From: Fimousia sp036311565
Lineage (GTDB): Bacteria; Bacillota; Clostridia; Lachnospirales; Lachnospiraceae
Reading direction: 5' to 3'
DNA: 64,000 nt
NCBI GenBank assembly: GCA_036311565.1
Contig: JAXJPR010000029.1
Coordinates: forward strand, 29,156 to 93,155
This document shows, one piece after another, positions 33,905 to 40,891 of this stretch. The notes under the pieces are model-generated. The model did not search any database. It had not been told where the DNA came from and was given only the letters and a program-made list of their open reading frames with translations. Position numbers and translations under genes: made by a program. Every line of letters starts with the position of its first letter. Position 1 is the stretch's first letter.

Positions 33905-33928
33905 GCACTCTTTGTGGCACTCTTTGTG
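33905..33928 (-). repeat. two exact 12-bp tandem repeats upstream of the sugar ABC operon
   Basis: GCACTCTTTGTG occurs twice without a gap (33905-33916, 33917-33928). Each unit with its next base forms a small dyad (GCAC ... GTGC). It lies beside a minus-strand TTGACA (complement of 33934-33939) and a TATAGT that are not at normal spacing, which suggests an activator- or repressor-controlled promoter. Confidence 0.7.
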
Positions 33929-34079
33929 CTAATTGTCAATTATTCACCTTTTTAGATTATTATATTTGGGTAAATTGAACAACTTATTTAGGTAAATTTA
34001 GGAATATTTACATTTTTATAATTTCATTTTTAAAAAAGTATATTCCCTGATTTGATAAAGAAAGTTTAGAAAAAAGTTT

Positions 34080-34109
34080 GTTTAAATTTATTTTTTTCCG
34101 TACATACTA
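34080..34109 (+). promoter_or_regulatory. sigma-G-like promoter of the 53-residue ORF
   Basis: CATACTA (34103-34109) matches the sigma-G -10 CATNHTA. GTTTA (34080-34084) is four of five of GHATR, with an 18-base spacer. Confidence 0.4.
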
Positions 34110-34130
34110 AAAAAAGAAAGGAGAAGCTCT

Positions 34131-34292
34131 ATGAAAGATAAAACAATTTCCAATAAAGAAAATTGGCAAAATTGCCATATTCCAAAAACAAATACCAGCA
34201 TTGATACTGGAGCAGATCAGGATTCTTCCCGCTCAAAATATGTGGTGGAAGAAGATCATAGAAAGCGTCAGGATGGTCCTGGAGGAAATTAA
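34131..34292 (+). CDS. 53-residue basic/polar protein ending DGPGGN
   Basis: Begins MKDKTISNKENWQNCHIPKT and ends DHRKRQDGPGGN. It has no membrane segment, is strongly polar and has one Cys. GAAAGGAG lies seven bases before the ATG. Small clostridial proteins ending in a similar RxDGPGGx sequence are known to me only by pattern, with no function I can state. The sigma-G-like promoter and the convergent CotF-like gene point to a forespore or spore role (inference). A terminator follows directly. Confidence 0.75.
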   Translation: MKDKTISNKENWQNCHIPKTNTSIDTGADQDSSRSKYVVEEDHRKRQDGPGGN

Positions 34293-34322
34293 CCGCCATT
34301 CACAACTATAAAATGCATTTGA

Positions 34323-34354
34323 AAAAGGCGATAGAAATTTTTCTATCGCCTTTT
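34323..34354. terminator. bidirectional terminator between small ORF and cotF-like gene
   Basis: Fifteen-base perfect inverted repeat AAAAGGCGATAGAAA (34323-34337) with TTTCTATCGCCTTTT (34340-34354). It serves both converging genes. Confidence 0.88.
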
Positions 34355-34361
34355 CCTGTTC

Positions 34362-34820
34362 TTATACCATTCCATTTACTACTTTATACTTATAAAGCAT
34401 TTCCGCATGATTTTGTTCTTCAATCTGAATATCTGCCAATAATTTACGCACATCAGAGTTGTCAAAACGAAATACATCTCCATTATATTCTGATGATACC
34501 ATTTTTTCTGTTCCGATACAGTCTGTGGCCAAAAAACAGTCATTCTTTTTATCCTGGGATTCTCCCATTATACTGTATGTGGCTTTTGGCTGATAATCTC
34601 TGCCACTGGTATCGTTGCAATCGCAGGAAGGTACACTTCCAGAAAGTACCTGGGTCAGGGAATCATAATGATGCTGCTCACTTTTTTCAAGTTCCATGAA
34701 CAAATCCTTTAACTCTGGATCTTTTGCTTCATTGCTGTATCTTTTGTACTTTTCGACACAATTTTTCTCCTGGGTCTGTAAATCCTTGATTGCCATGGTC
34801 TCTTTTTCGTTTAATAGCAT
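34362..34820 (-). CDS. CotF-family spore coat protein
   Basis: 152 residues with a ferritin-like helical pattern: KETMAIKDLQTQEKNCVEKYKRYSNEAKDPELKDLFMELEKSEQHHYDSL (about 6-55) and a matching C-terminal helix DVRKLLADIQIEEQNHAEMLYKYK (about 122-145). This doublet and the Cys-containing linker (SCDCND) are typical of CotF-like coat proteins. It is single, between a bidirectional terminator and the ybaK-like gene. Confidence 0.8.
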   Translation of the reverse strand: MLLNEKETMAIKDLQTQEKNCVEKYKRYSNEAKDPELKDLFMELEKSEQHHYDSLTQVLSGSVPSCDCNDTSGRDYQPKATYSIMGESQDKKNDCFLATDCIGTEKMVSSEYNGDVFRFDNSDVRKLLADIQIEEQNHAEMLYKYKVVNGMV

Positions 34821-34890
34821 AACTCACACCTCTTTCTAAATTAACAAGATATGATTATTATTGGTATCTTTGGAAGATTTTATGCAACAT

Positions 34891-35364
34891 TTATGCTTCC
34901 CAGTTTTTACACACATCAATCCATGCCTTCGCCTGGGATAAGGATTCTAATTCTTCGTTATTTAATTCTACCGCACTGTTTCCACTGCCACATGCCGGAT
35001 AAATAATATTAAATCTTTTTAAGGATTCATCTAAATATACATCTACGCCTTCTTTTATACCGAAAGGACAAACACCACCAATGGAATGCCCAATGAATTC
35101 TTCTACTTCTGCTGGAGAGAGCATTTTCGCTTTCTTATGAAAAAAAGCTTTATATTTTGCATTATCAATTTTTGCATCCCCAGCACATATGATCATGACC
35201 GGCTGTTCATTTACCTTAAATGTTAATGATTTTGCAATGCGTTCTGGTTCAGTACCAACTGCTACTGCTGCCAATTCTACCGTTGCACTGGAAACATCAA
35301 ATTCTTTTATTCTTTCTTCATATCCTTTTTCTGTAATATAAGCTTTTGCCTGTTCAAATGACAT
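34891..35364 (-). CDS. YbaK/EbsC-type aminoacyl-tRNA deacylase
   Basis: 157 residues of the YbaK/ProX superfamily, which hydrolyse mischarged aminoacyl-tRNA. Visible are VGTEPERIAKSLTFKVNEQPVMIICAGDAKID (about 37-68, with the conserved Lys) and the SIGGVCPFGIKEGVDVYLDESLKRF signature (about 109-133). Stand-alone members like this edit Cys-tRNA(Pro) or related products; the exact substrate is not clear. Confidence 0.9.
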   Translation of the reverse strand: MSFEQAKAYITEKGYEERIKEFDVSSATVELAAVAVGTEPERIAKSLTFKVNEQPVMIICAGDAKIDNAKYKAFFHKKAKMLSPAEVEEFIGHSIGGVCPFGIKEGVDVYLDESLKRFNIIYPACGSGNSAVELNNEELESLSQAKAWIDVCKNWEA

Positions 35365-35400
35365 TGTTATTTCCTTCTTTCTGATTCACATTTTCTATAA

Positions 35401-35409
35401 ATTCTACCA
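35401..35409 (-). promoter_or_regulatory. extended -10 promoter of the ybaK-like gene
   Basis: Minus-strand TGGTAGAAT (TGn plus TAGAAT); -35 is weak. Confidence 0.35.
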
Positions 35410-35439
35410 CAGTTCTCTAACAAAGGGAATTAAAAAACT

Positions 35440-35585
35440 ATCCGAATCAAAGTCAATGTCATTAAGCTAAGACATTGGAATCAAAGTCCTGAGGAGTTGT
35501 AAAACGTATTAAATGATTTATCCGCAGTGCCACCTGGAATCCGCTTCGCTACTTCTGGTTCACGGCGTTTGCCCCCTATAAAACA
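35440..35585. repeat. unexplained non-coding segment with direct repeats around a hairpin
   Basis: AATCAAAGTC occurs at 35445-35454 and 35479-35488, flanking a stem AATGTC (35455-35460) / GACATT (35471-35476). It is followed by a locally GC-richer stretch (35521-35575) that contrasts with the AT-rich surroundings. No reading frame of note. It looks like a repeat-element remnant, but family membership is not established. Confidence 0.4.
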
Positions 35586-35595
35586 GCAATAAAAA

Positions 35596-35629
35596 ATGGT
35601 CTCTGGAAAATAAATTTTCCAAAGACCAT
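35596..35629 (-). terminator. terminator after rpsI
   Basis: ATGGTCT-C-TGGAAAA with TTTTCCA-A-AGACCAT; the C/A mismatch becomes G-U on the minus strand. Six T residues follow in that direction. Confidence 0.88.
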
Positions 35630-35668
35630 ATTCGTTGCTGTTTTGCACAACTCCTGCCAACGCAAAGA

Positions 35669-36064
35669 TTAACGTTTGGAGAACTGTGGTGCACGACGTG
35701 CAGCTTTTAAACCATATTTCTTACGTTCTTTCATACGTGGGTCACGTGTTAAGTAACCAGCTTTTTTAAGGATTGGACGGTAAGCATCAGAATCTACCTG
35801 TAATAATGCTCTAGAGATACCATGTCTGATAGCTCCAGCCTGTCCTGTAAATCCGCCACCTTTTACATTTACTAAAACGTCATATTTATCTAAAGTATCT
35901 GTAGCAACTAATGGCTGACGTACTACTACTTTTAATGTTTCTAATCCAAAAAATTCGTCGATGTCTCTTTTGTTGATTGTGATTTTACCTGTACCAGGTA
36001 CTAAATATACTCTTGCAACACTGCTTTTTCTTCTACCAGTTCCGTAAAATTTTGTTGTAGCCAC
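35669..36064 (-). CDS. rpsI: 30S ribosomal protein S9
   Basis: 131 residues, normal length. N-terminal FYGTGRRKSSVARVYLVPGTG and the basic C-terminal tail KYGLKAARRAPQFSKR, which contacts tRNA in the P site. It lies 18 bases after rplM, forming the usual L13-S9 pair. Confidence 0.98.
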   Translation of the reverse strand: MATTKFYGTGRRKSSVARVYLVPGTGKITINKRDIDEFFGLETLKVVVRQPLVATDTLDKYDVLVNVKGGGFTGQAGAIRHGISRALLQVDSDAYRPILKKAGYLTRDPRMKERKKYGLKAARRAPQFSKR

Positions 36065-36082
36065 TGTATTGTCCTCCTTATA

Positions 36083-36517
36083 TTAGTATTTGATTTCTAA
36101 TGCTTTTGGCTGCTGAGCCTGCTGTTTGTGTTCTGGTCCAGCATAAACGTGAAGTTTCTTGATCATAGATCTTCCTAAAGGACCTTTTGGAAGCATACCT
36201 TTTACTGCAAGGTAGATAACATCTTCTGGCTTTTTAGCCAGTTTTTCTTTTAATGTTGTTTCTTTCATACCACCAACGTAGTCAGAGTGATGATAATAGA
36301 TTTTCTGATCCAGTTTTTTACCTGTCACTTTGATTTTATCAGCGTTTACTACTACTACGTAGTCACCTGTGTCGATGTGTGGTGTATAAGTTGGTTTGTT
36401 CTTACCTCTTAAAATTTTTGCAATCTCAGAAGCTAAACGTCCTAATGTATGTCCTGTAGCGTCAACTACATACCATTCTCTGTTAATTGTTGATGGGCTA
36501 GCCATAAAACTTTTCAT
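36083..36517 (-). CDS. rplM: 50S ribosomal protein L13
   Basis: 144 residues with WYVVDATGHTLGRLASEIAKILRGKNKPTY and the C-terminal GMLPKGPLGRSMIKKLHVYAG motif. AAGGAGG lies seven bases upstream of the ATG. A long structured leader precedes it, and L13 is a known leader-binding autoregulator in other Firmicutes. Confidence 0.98.
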   Translation of the reverse strand: MKSFMASPSTINREWYVVDATGHTLGRLASEIAKILRGKNKPTYTPHIDTGDYVVVVNADKIKVTGKKLDQKIYYHHSDYVGGMKETTLKEKLAKKPEDVIYLAVKGMLPKGPLGRSMIKKLHVYAGPEHKQQAQQPKALEIKY

Positions 36518-36682
36518 GGTTGTTCCTCCTTAAATTGTTCATCAAATTAATAATAGTTCATAGAATTCCCATCCAGGCATTCTCCATTCAATGCCCTTCG
36601 GATATCCAGATTTTCATCTGTCAATGTATATTGAAAATATCCCGCCGGGGCTGTGGCTTGATATTGTTCATACTTGTCACAG
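36518..36682 (-). ncRNA. structured rplM-rpsI mRNA leader (L13-leader candidate)
   Basis: Counting from the promoter, the 5' leader is about 165 bases. It contains CAGAT-GAAA-ATCTG enclosed by a GATAT/ATATC stem, and GGCATT...AATGCC with an eight-base loop near 36575-36595. The position equals that of the L13 leader described in Bacilli. Whether the fold matches that family needs a covariance search. Confidence 0.55.
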
Positions 36683-36688
36683 TTTAAT

Positions 36689-36717
36689 ATTATATAACAC
36701 TGCTCCCCGCGTGTCAA
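36689..36717 (-). promoter_or_regulatory. perfect consensus sigma-A promoter of rplM-rpsI
   Basis: TTGACA (complement of 36712-36717), exactly 17 bases, TATAAT (complement of 36689-36694). It separates rplM-rpsI from truA transcriptionally. Confidence 0.9.
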
Positions 36718-36788
36718 TGATTTTTGTTGATAAAATCCTAAATTTATCCTACTGTTTTCATTGAAAATCCCCCACTCGGCTTCCTGAT

Positions 36789-37526
36789 TTATTGGTATTG
36801 TATTTTTACCAATCTCAAACCTTTAGCAGGCACTTTCGGACCTGCTTTTGCCCGGTCTTTTGCATCCAAAATTTCCTGTACATATTCCGGCGGATACACG
36901 CCTAACCCTACCCAAATCAGGGTTCCTGCAATAATGCGAACCATATTATACAAAAATCCACTTCCGGTAATCTTGATTTTTACCAGATTATCTTCCTTTA
37001 TGACATCCAGTTCATATACTGTACGAACAGTTGTCAGGGCCTGCCCACCGGAAGAACAAAAACTTTTAAAATCATGCTCTCCCTTTATGATCTCTGCCGC
37101 TTTCTGCATATTTTCAATATTTAAAGGTCGAAATACATAATGACTGTAGCGGCTGTATAATGGATTTTCAAACTGTGCATTATAAATTTGATATTCATAG
37201 GTCTTTCTGCTGTCACAATGACGTGGATGAAAATCATCCGGAACCTGACAGGATGACTGTATCACAATGTCATCGGGCAAACGCTGATTCAGAGCATAAC
37301 TTAATTTATCTCCTGGTATTCTTGTTTCAGAATCAAATACTGCCACATTTCCCAGGGCATGCACTCCCGAATCCGTTCGACTGGCACCAATCACCTTAAT
37401 GTCTTCTCTTAATAATTCATTCAGATGTTTATTGATGACTTCTTCTACTGTTACTCCATTGGGCTGTATCTGCCACCCATGATAATGTGTTCCATCATAA
37501 GCTATTTCTAATTTAAAACGCTTCAT
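36789..37526 (-). CDS. truA: tRNA pseudouridine(38-40) synthase
   Basis: 245 residues. The catalytic Asp lies in ASRTDSGVHALGNVAVFD (about 48-65). Other TruA segments are AYDGTHYHGWQIQPNGVTVEE and SFCSSGG. It modifies U38-40 in the anticodon arm. It sits 13 bases after ecfT in the ecfA1-ecfA2-ecfT-truA run, a standard Firmicutes order. Confidence 0.97.
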   Translation of the reverse strand: MKRFKLEIAYDGTHYHGWQIQPNGVTVEEVINKHLNELLREDIKVIGASRTDSGVHALGNVAVFDSETRIPGDKLSYALNQRLPDDIVIQSSCQVPDDFHPRHCDSRKTYEYQIYNAQFENPLYSRYSHYVFRPLNIENMQKAAEIIKGEHDFKSFCSSGGQALTTVRTVYELDVIKEDNLVKIKITGSGFLYNMVRIIAGTLIWVGLGVYPPEYVQEILDAKDRAKAGPKVPAKGLRLVKIQYQ

Positions 37527-37539
37527 AGTAACTCCTTAC

Positions 37540-38346
37540 CTATATCAAAGCCAATTTTCTTATTAAGATCATCAGTGCCAAATATACAAATACAATGCCA
37601 TAAGCTGCATAATCTGCCTTTTGATAGACCAATGGCTTTAATTTTGTTCTTCCTTCTCCACCGTTATAGCATCGTGATTCCATTGCCATGGCAAGATCAT
37701 TTGCCCTTCGTACCGCAGATACAAACAATGGTACCAGAACAGGAATAATACTTTTGATTTTTTTAATAAGATTGCCCTGATCAAATTCAGCACCACGAGC
37801 CATCTGCGCTTTCATGATCTTATCCAGCTCTTCTGTTAAGATTGGAATAAATCTCAGTGCAATGGACATCATCATAGCAATCTCATGGACTGGTATATGA
37901 ATCTTTTTTAATGGTTTTAACAGTTTTTCCATTCCATCTGTCAACTGATTTGGAGTTGTCGTAAGTGTCATTAGGGAAGACCCTAAAATCAAAAAAATAA
38001 GGCGAATAGACATAAATATAGCCATTTCAAATCCTTCTTTCGAAATATCACAAAAACCAAAATCAATCAGCACTTCCCCTGGAATAAAAAACATATTCAG
38101 TACCATTGTAAAAATAAGAATGGTAAAAATTGCTTTTAACCCACGTACCATAAAAGAAAATGGTACAGTAGATACTTTAATTGTAATCATCAAGAATGTT
38201 GCCGCCAAAAGATAAGCCGAAATGGATTTTCCAATAAATAACGAAATAATATACAGAACTGTTCCGGCTACTTTTGTCCTGGGATCTAAATGATGCAGAA
38301 TTGAGTCCGCTTTGTAATATTGTCCAATTGTAATTTCTCTCATCAT
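37540..38346 (-). CDS. ecfT: ECF transporter transmembrane subunit
   Basis: 268 residues, five to six membrane helices and two short motifs of the coupling helices (ARG in KAQMARGAEFDQGN, and RRANDLAMAMESRCY). It scaffolds the two ATPases and exchangeable vitamin/metal S components. No S component is adjacent, as expected for the shared group II module. Confidence 0.95.
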   Translation of the reverse strand: MMREITIGQYYKADSILHHLDPRTKVAGTVLYIISLFIGKSISAYLLAATFLMITIKVSTVPFSFMVRGLKAIFTILIFTMVLNMFFIPGEVLIDFGFCDISKEGFEMAIFMSIRLIFLILGSSLMTLTTTPNQLTDGMEKLLKPLKKIHIPVHEIAMMMSIALRFIPILTEELDKIMKAQMARGAEFDQGNLIKKIKSIIPVLVPLFVSAVRRANDLAMAMESRCYNGGEGRTKLKPLVYQKADYAAYGIVFVYLALMILIRKLALI

Positions 38347-38350
38347 ATTC

Positions 38351-39199
38351 TTATTCCCTCTTTAGTACTTCTGAAATACTTTTTTTCGCTTCTTGCAGCG
38401 TAATCGCAGAACAATCTTCCTGAAAAAAACCTTTTTCTTTTAAATCATCCATCAAATATGCATAAAATGGTGCAGAAAGTCCCATTTCTTCCAGTTTTTC
38501 TTTATGTTGAAAGACTTCCGCAGGAACGTCATCATATACCAGATGTCCATGATCCATGACCAGGATCCGGTCTACATAATCTGCAATTTCTTCCATAGAA
38601 TGTGTTACCAAAATAATGGTAATTCCTTTTTCTTCATGAAGTTTTTTTAGTAATTCTAAAATTTTATCCCTTCCAATGGGATCTAAGCCTGCTGTAGGTT
38701 CATCTAAAATAAAGTACTCTGGCTGCATCGCTAGAATTCCAGCAATGGCAACTCTTCTTTTTTGTCCTCCTGATAATTCAAACGGAGATTTTTTATAGTA
38801 TTTTTCATCCAATCCAACTAAATTCAGGGCTTCAATGGCACGTTCTTTTACTTCTTCTTCTGATAATCCCAGATTTTTAGGGCCAAAACATACATCTTCG
38901 AAAACATTCACTTCGAATAATTGATGTTCCGGATACTGAAATGACAGGCCTACTTTTCCTCTTAATGCTTTTAAAGAGTATCCTTCTTCATGAATATCTT
39001 TACCATCAAAAAGAACCCTTCCTTCCATCGGCCTCATTAACCCATTAAAATGTTGAATGAGCGTTGATTTTCCAGAACCTGTATGCCCTGCAATTCCAAT
39101 AAATTCCCCGCGATTAATTTCCAGATTTACATGGAATAAAGCATTCCTCCGACTGGAATCCCGATATTTATAACTTACATTTTCTAACTTAATTGACAT
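38351..39199 (-). CDS. ecfA2: ECF transporter ATPase 2
   Basis: 282 residues. Walker A GHTGSGKSTLIQHFNG, signature LSGGQKRRVAIAGIL, Walker B YFILDEPTAGLDP, and the C-terminal extension typical of EcfA. It overlaps ecfA1 by 16 bases. Confidence 0.96.
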   Translation of the reverse strand: MSIKLENVSYKYRDSSRRNALFHVNLEINRGEFIGIAGHTGSGKSTLIQHFNGLMRPMEGRVLFDGKDIHEEGYSLKALRGKVGLSFQYPEHQLFEVNVFEDVCFGPKNLGLSEEEVKERAIEALNLVGLDEKYYKKSPFELSGGQKRRVAIAGILAMQPEYFILDEPTAGLDPIGRDKILELLKKLHEEKGITIILVTHSMEEIADYVDRILVMDHGHLVYDDVPAEVFQHKEKLEEMGLSAPFYAYLMDDLKEKGFFQEDCSAITLQEAKKSISEVLKRE

Positions 39200-40035
39200 A
39201 ATGCATCCACCAATTCCTCTTTCGTCATAATCGTTTTGGGCAGATTAATTCCTTCTTTTCGCAGTTCATATGCCATCCATGCTGCATGAGGAACTTCTAA
39301 TCCCAAAGATTTCATCTCTTCCACCTCAGAAAAGACTTCTACCGGAGTTCCGCTCATAACAACTTTTCCATGATCCATAACAAACACTTTATCTGCTCCA
39401 ATTACTTCATCCATCTTATGCGTAATTAAAATAATCGTAATTCCCTTTTCCTTATTCAGCTCATGTATGGTGTTAATGACATCTTTTCGCCCTTGAGGAT
39501 CCAGCATGGCTGTAGGTTCATCCAAAATAATACATTCTGGTTCCATAGCAAGAATTCCTGCAATAGCGATTCTCTGCTTCTGTCCTCCGGACAGACGATT
39601 AGGAGAAGACATCCTGTAAGCTGTCATTCCTACGGCCTCCAGACTTTCTGCCACTCTTCTCCAGATGTCTTTTGTTGGTACTCCAATATTTTCAGGACCA
39701 AATGCCACATCTTCCTCTACGATATTGCCAATAATCTGATTATCTGGGTTTTGCAGCACAATTCCTGCACTTTGACGAATGTTCCAAAGTTCGTCTTCAT
39801 CAGCAGTATTCATTCCTTTTACATACACAGCGCCTTCTGCTGGCTGTAATAATCCATTGATATGCTTTGCTAATGAAGATTTTCCGGAACCATTATGCCC
39901 TAATACCGCAATAAATTGTCCCTCTTCTACATCCATATTAACGCCTGCAACGGCTTCGATTGTTTCTATTATATTGCCTTCATCATCTTTTCGAAAATAA
40001 CGATGAATTAAATCTTTAATTTCAACGATACCCAT
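39184..40035 (-). CDS. ecfA1: ECF transporter ATPase 1
   Basis: About 283 residues from the ATG at 40035, preceded by GAGGT. Walker A GHNGSGKSSLAKHING, signature LSGGQKQRIAIAGIL, Walker B CIILDEPTAMLDP. It is the first gene of the ECF-truA operon, with its own promoter at 40080-40108. An upstream in-frame extension has no ribosome site and would run over the promoter. Confidence 0.95.
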   Translation of the reverse strand: MGIVEIKDLIHRYFRKDDEGNIIETIEAVAGVNMDVEEGQFIAVLGHNGSGKSSLAKHINGLLQPAEGAVYVKGMNTADEDELWNIRQSAGIVLQNPDNQIIGNIVEEDVAFGPENIGVPTKDIWRRVAESLEAVGMTAYRMSSPNRLSGGQKQRIAIAGILAMEPECIILDEPTAMLDPQGRKDVINTIHELNKEKGITIILITHKMDEVIGADKVFVMDHGKVVMSGTPVEVFSEVEEMKSLGLEVPHAAWMAYELRKEGINLPKTIMTKEELVDALCQLS

Positions 40036-40079
40036 TTTCTTATACCTCGTAATTGAGACTCTTAGTTTTCTAGTAATCA

Positions 40080-40108
40080 AGTATATCATCTATGAACATT
40101 TTTGCCAA
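40080..40108 (-). promoter_or_regulatory. sigma-A promoter of ecfA1-ecfA2-ecfT-truA
   Basis: TTGGCA (complement of 40103-40108), 17-base spacer, TATACT (complement of 40080-40085). Each hexamer is five of six. Confidence 0.75.
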
Positions 40109-40177
40109 GTTCCTTCCATAGCTTCCCTGATTACAGACAATAAGATTTCCACATCTCTCTCATGATAAAATAAGAAA

Positions 40178-40213
40178 AAGCCATAGAAAAGCACCTTTGC
40201 TTTTCCATGACTT
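40178..40213 (-). terminator. terminator after rplQ, end of the S10-spc-alpha run
   Basis: Stem 40178-40192 with 40199-40213; two positions are mismatched in plus-strand sense but G-U in minus-strand RNA. T-rich tract follows leftward. It separates the ribosomal run from ecfA1. Confidence 0.85.
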
Positions 40214-40240
40214 TTATGTCTCTTTATATGGCTTGAAAGC

Positions 40241-40777
40241 TTAAACTAATTCAAGAAGAACTTCCATAGCTGCGTCACCTTTACGCTGTCCAATTTTAAC
40301 GATTCTTGTATAACCACCGTTACGTCCAGCATATTTTGGTGCATATTCATCAAATAATTTCTGAGTTAAATCAACTTTTTTTGTATTAGCTTTTTTACCA
40401 GCTGCAGCTTCAGGAACTTCAGTTACAGGGTATAAAACTTTTAACATCTGTCTTCTTGCATGTAAACGAGAAGGCATATCTTTTTTGATTTCTTTTTCTA
40501 CAGTTTCGTATACAGTATATTTTTTACCATCTACTACTTCTTTTACTCTTTTACCATCTTTATCTTTTTTAGCAACTTTTGCTTCAACAGTAACTGTTTC
40601 AAAGTTATCTTTTTCTTTTACTGCTAATGCAATTAATCCTTCTGCAATTTTACGAACTTCTTTTGCTCTGGCTTCTGTTGTAATAATCTTTCCATTGTGG
40701 ATTAAGCTTGTTACCTGTCCACGTAATAATGCTTTTCTCTGAGAAGATGTTCTTCCTAATTTTCTATATTTTGCCAT
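40241..40777 (-). CDS. rplQ: 50S ribosomal protein L17 with internal insertion
   Basis: 178 residues against about 115-130 in most bacteria. The N-terminus (KYRKLGRTSSQRKALLRGQVTSLIHNGKIITTEARAKEVRKI) and C-terminus (LFDEYAPKYAGRNGGYTRIVKIGQRKGDAAMEVLLELV) are ordinary. Between them, about residues 55-130 hold an insert with a Lys-rich hairpin (AKKDKDGKRVKEVVDGKKYTVYE) and an Ala/Lys loop. Inserts at this point are also seen in some other Clostridia. It is the last gene of the alpha operon. Confidence 0.96.
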   Translation of the reverse strand: MAKYRKLGRTSSQRKALLRGQVTSLIHNGKIITTEARAKEVRKIAEGLIALAVKEKDNFETVTVEAKVAKKDKDGKRVKEVVDGKKYTVYETVEKEIKKDMPSRLHARRQMLKVLYPVTEVPEAAAGKKANTKKVDLTQKLFDEYAPKYAGRNGGYTRIVKIGQRKGDAAMEVLLELV

Positions 40778-40815
40778 TGTATTGACCTCCTATGTTTTTT
40801 CGCTTTGCTTACTTG

Positions 40816-40869
40816 GCTCAAGCCGATACTTAATACAGTATCTCTTCCGAACACTCCTTCGGCTTAAGC
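40816..40869 (-). ncRNA. structured rpoA-rplQ spacer RNA with alternative pairings
   Basis: In minus-strand RNA, GCUUAAGCCG pairs with CGGCUUGAGC over ten bases (one G-U). Inside it lie GAUACU/AGUAUC (40825-40842) and CCGAA/UUCGG (40847-40862). The last helix shares bases 40860-40862 with the outer stem, so not all pairs can form fully together. It lies 39 bases before the rplQ start. Confidence 0.6.
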
Positions 40870-40891
40870 GGGTCTATCTTGTTAAACTATA

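Noticed and set aside
33888..33945. CIRCE heat-shock operator (HrcA)
   Set aside because: TTAGCAC...GAGTGCTA is suggestive, but the spacer is 13 rather than nine bases, the arms are imperfect, and no heat-shock gene follows. The pattern is better explained by the 12-bp tandem repeat.
35489..35585. Riboswitch or T-box in the gap before rpsI terminator
   Set aside because: No recognisable conserved riboswitch core, T-box NGGUGG context or specifier loop, and it lies downstream rather than upstream of a regulated gene.
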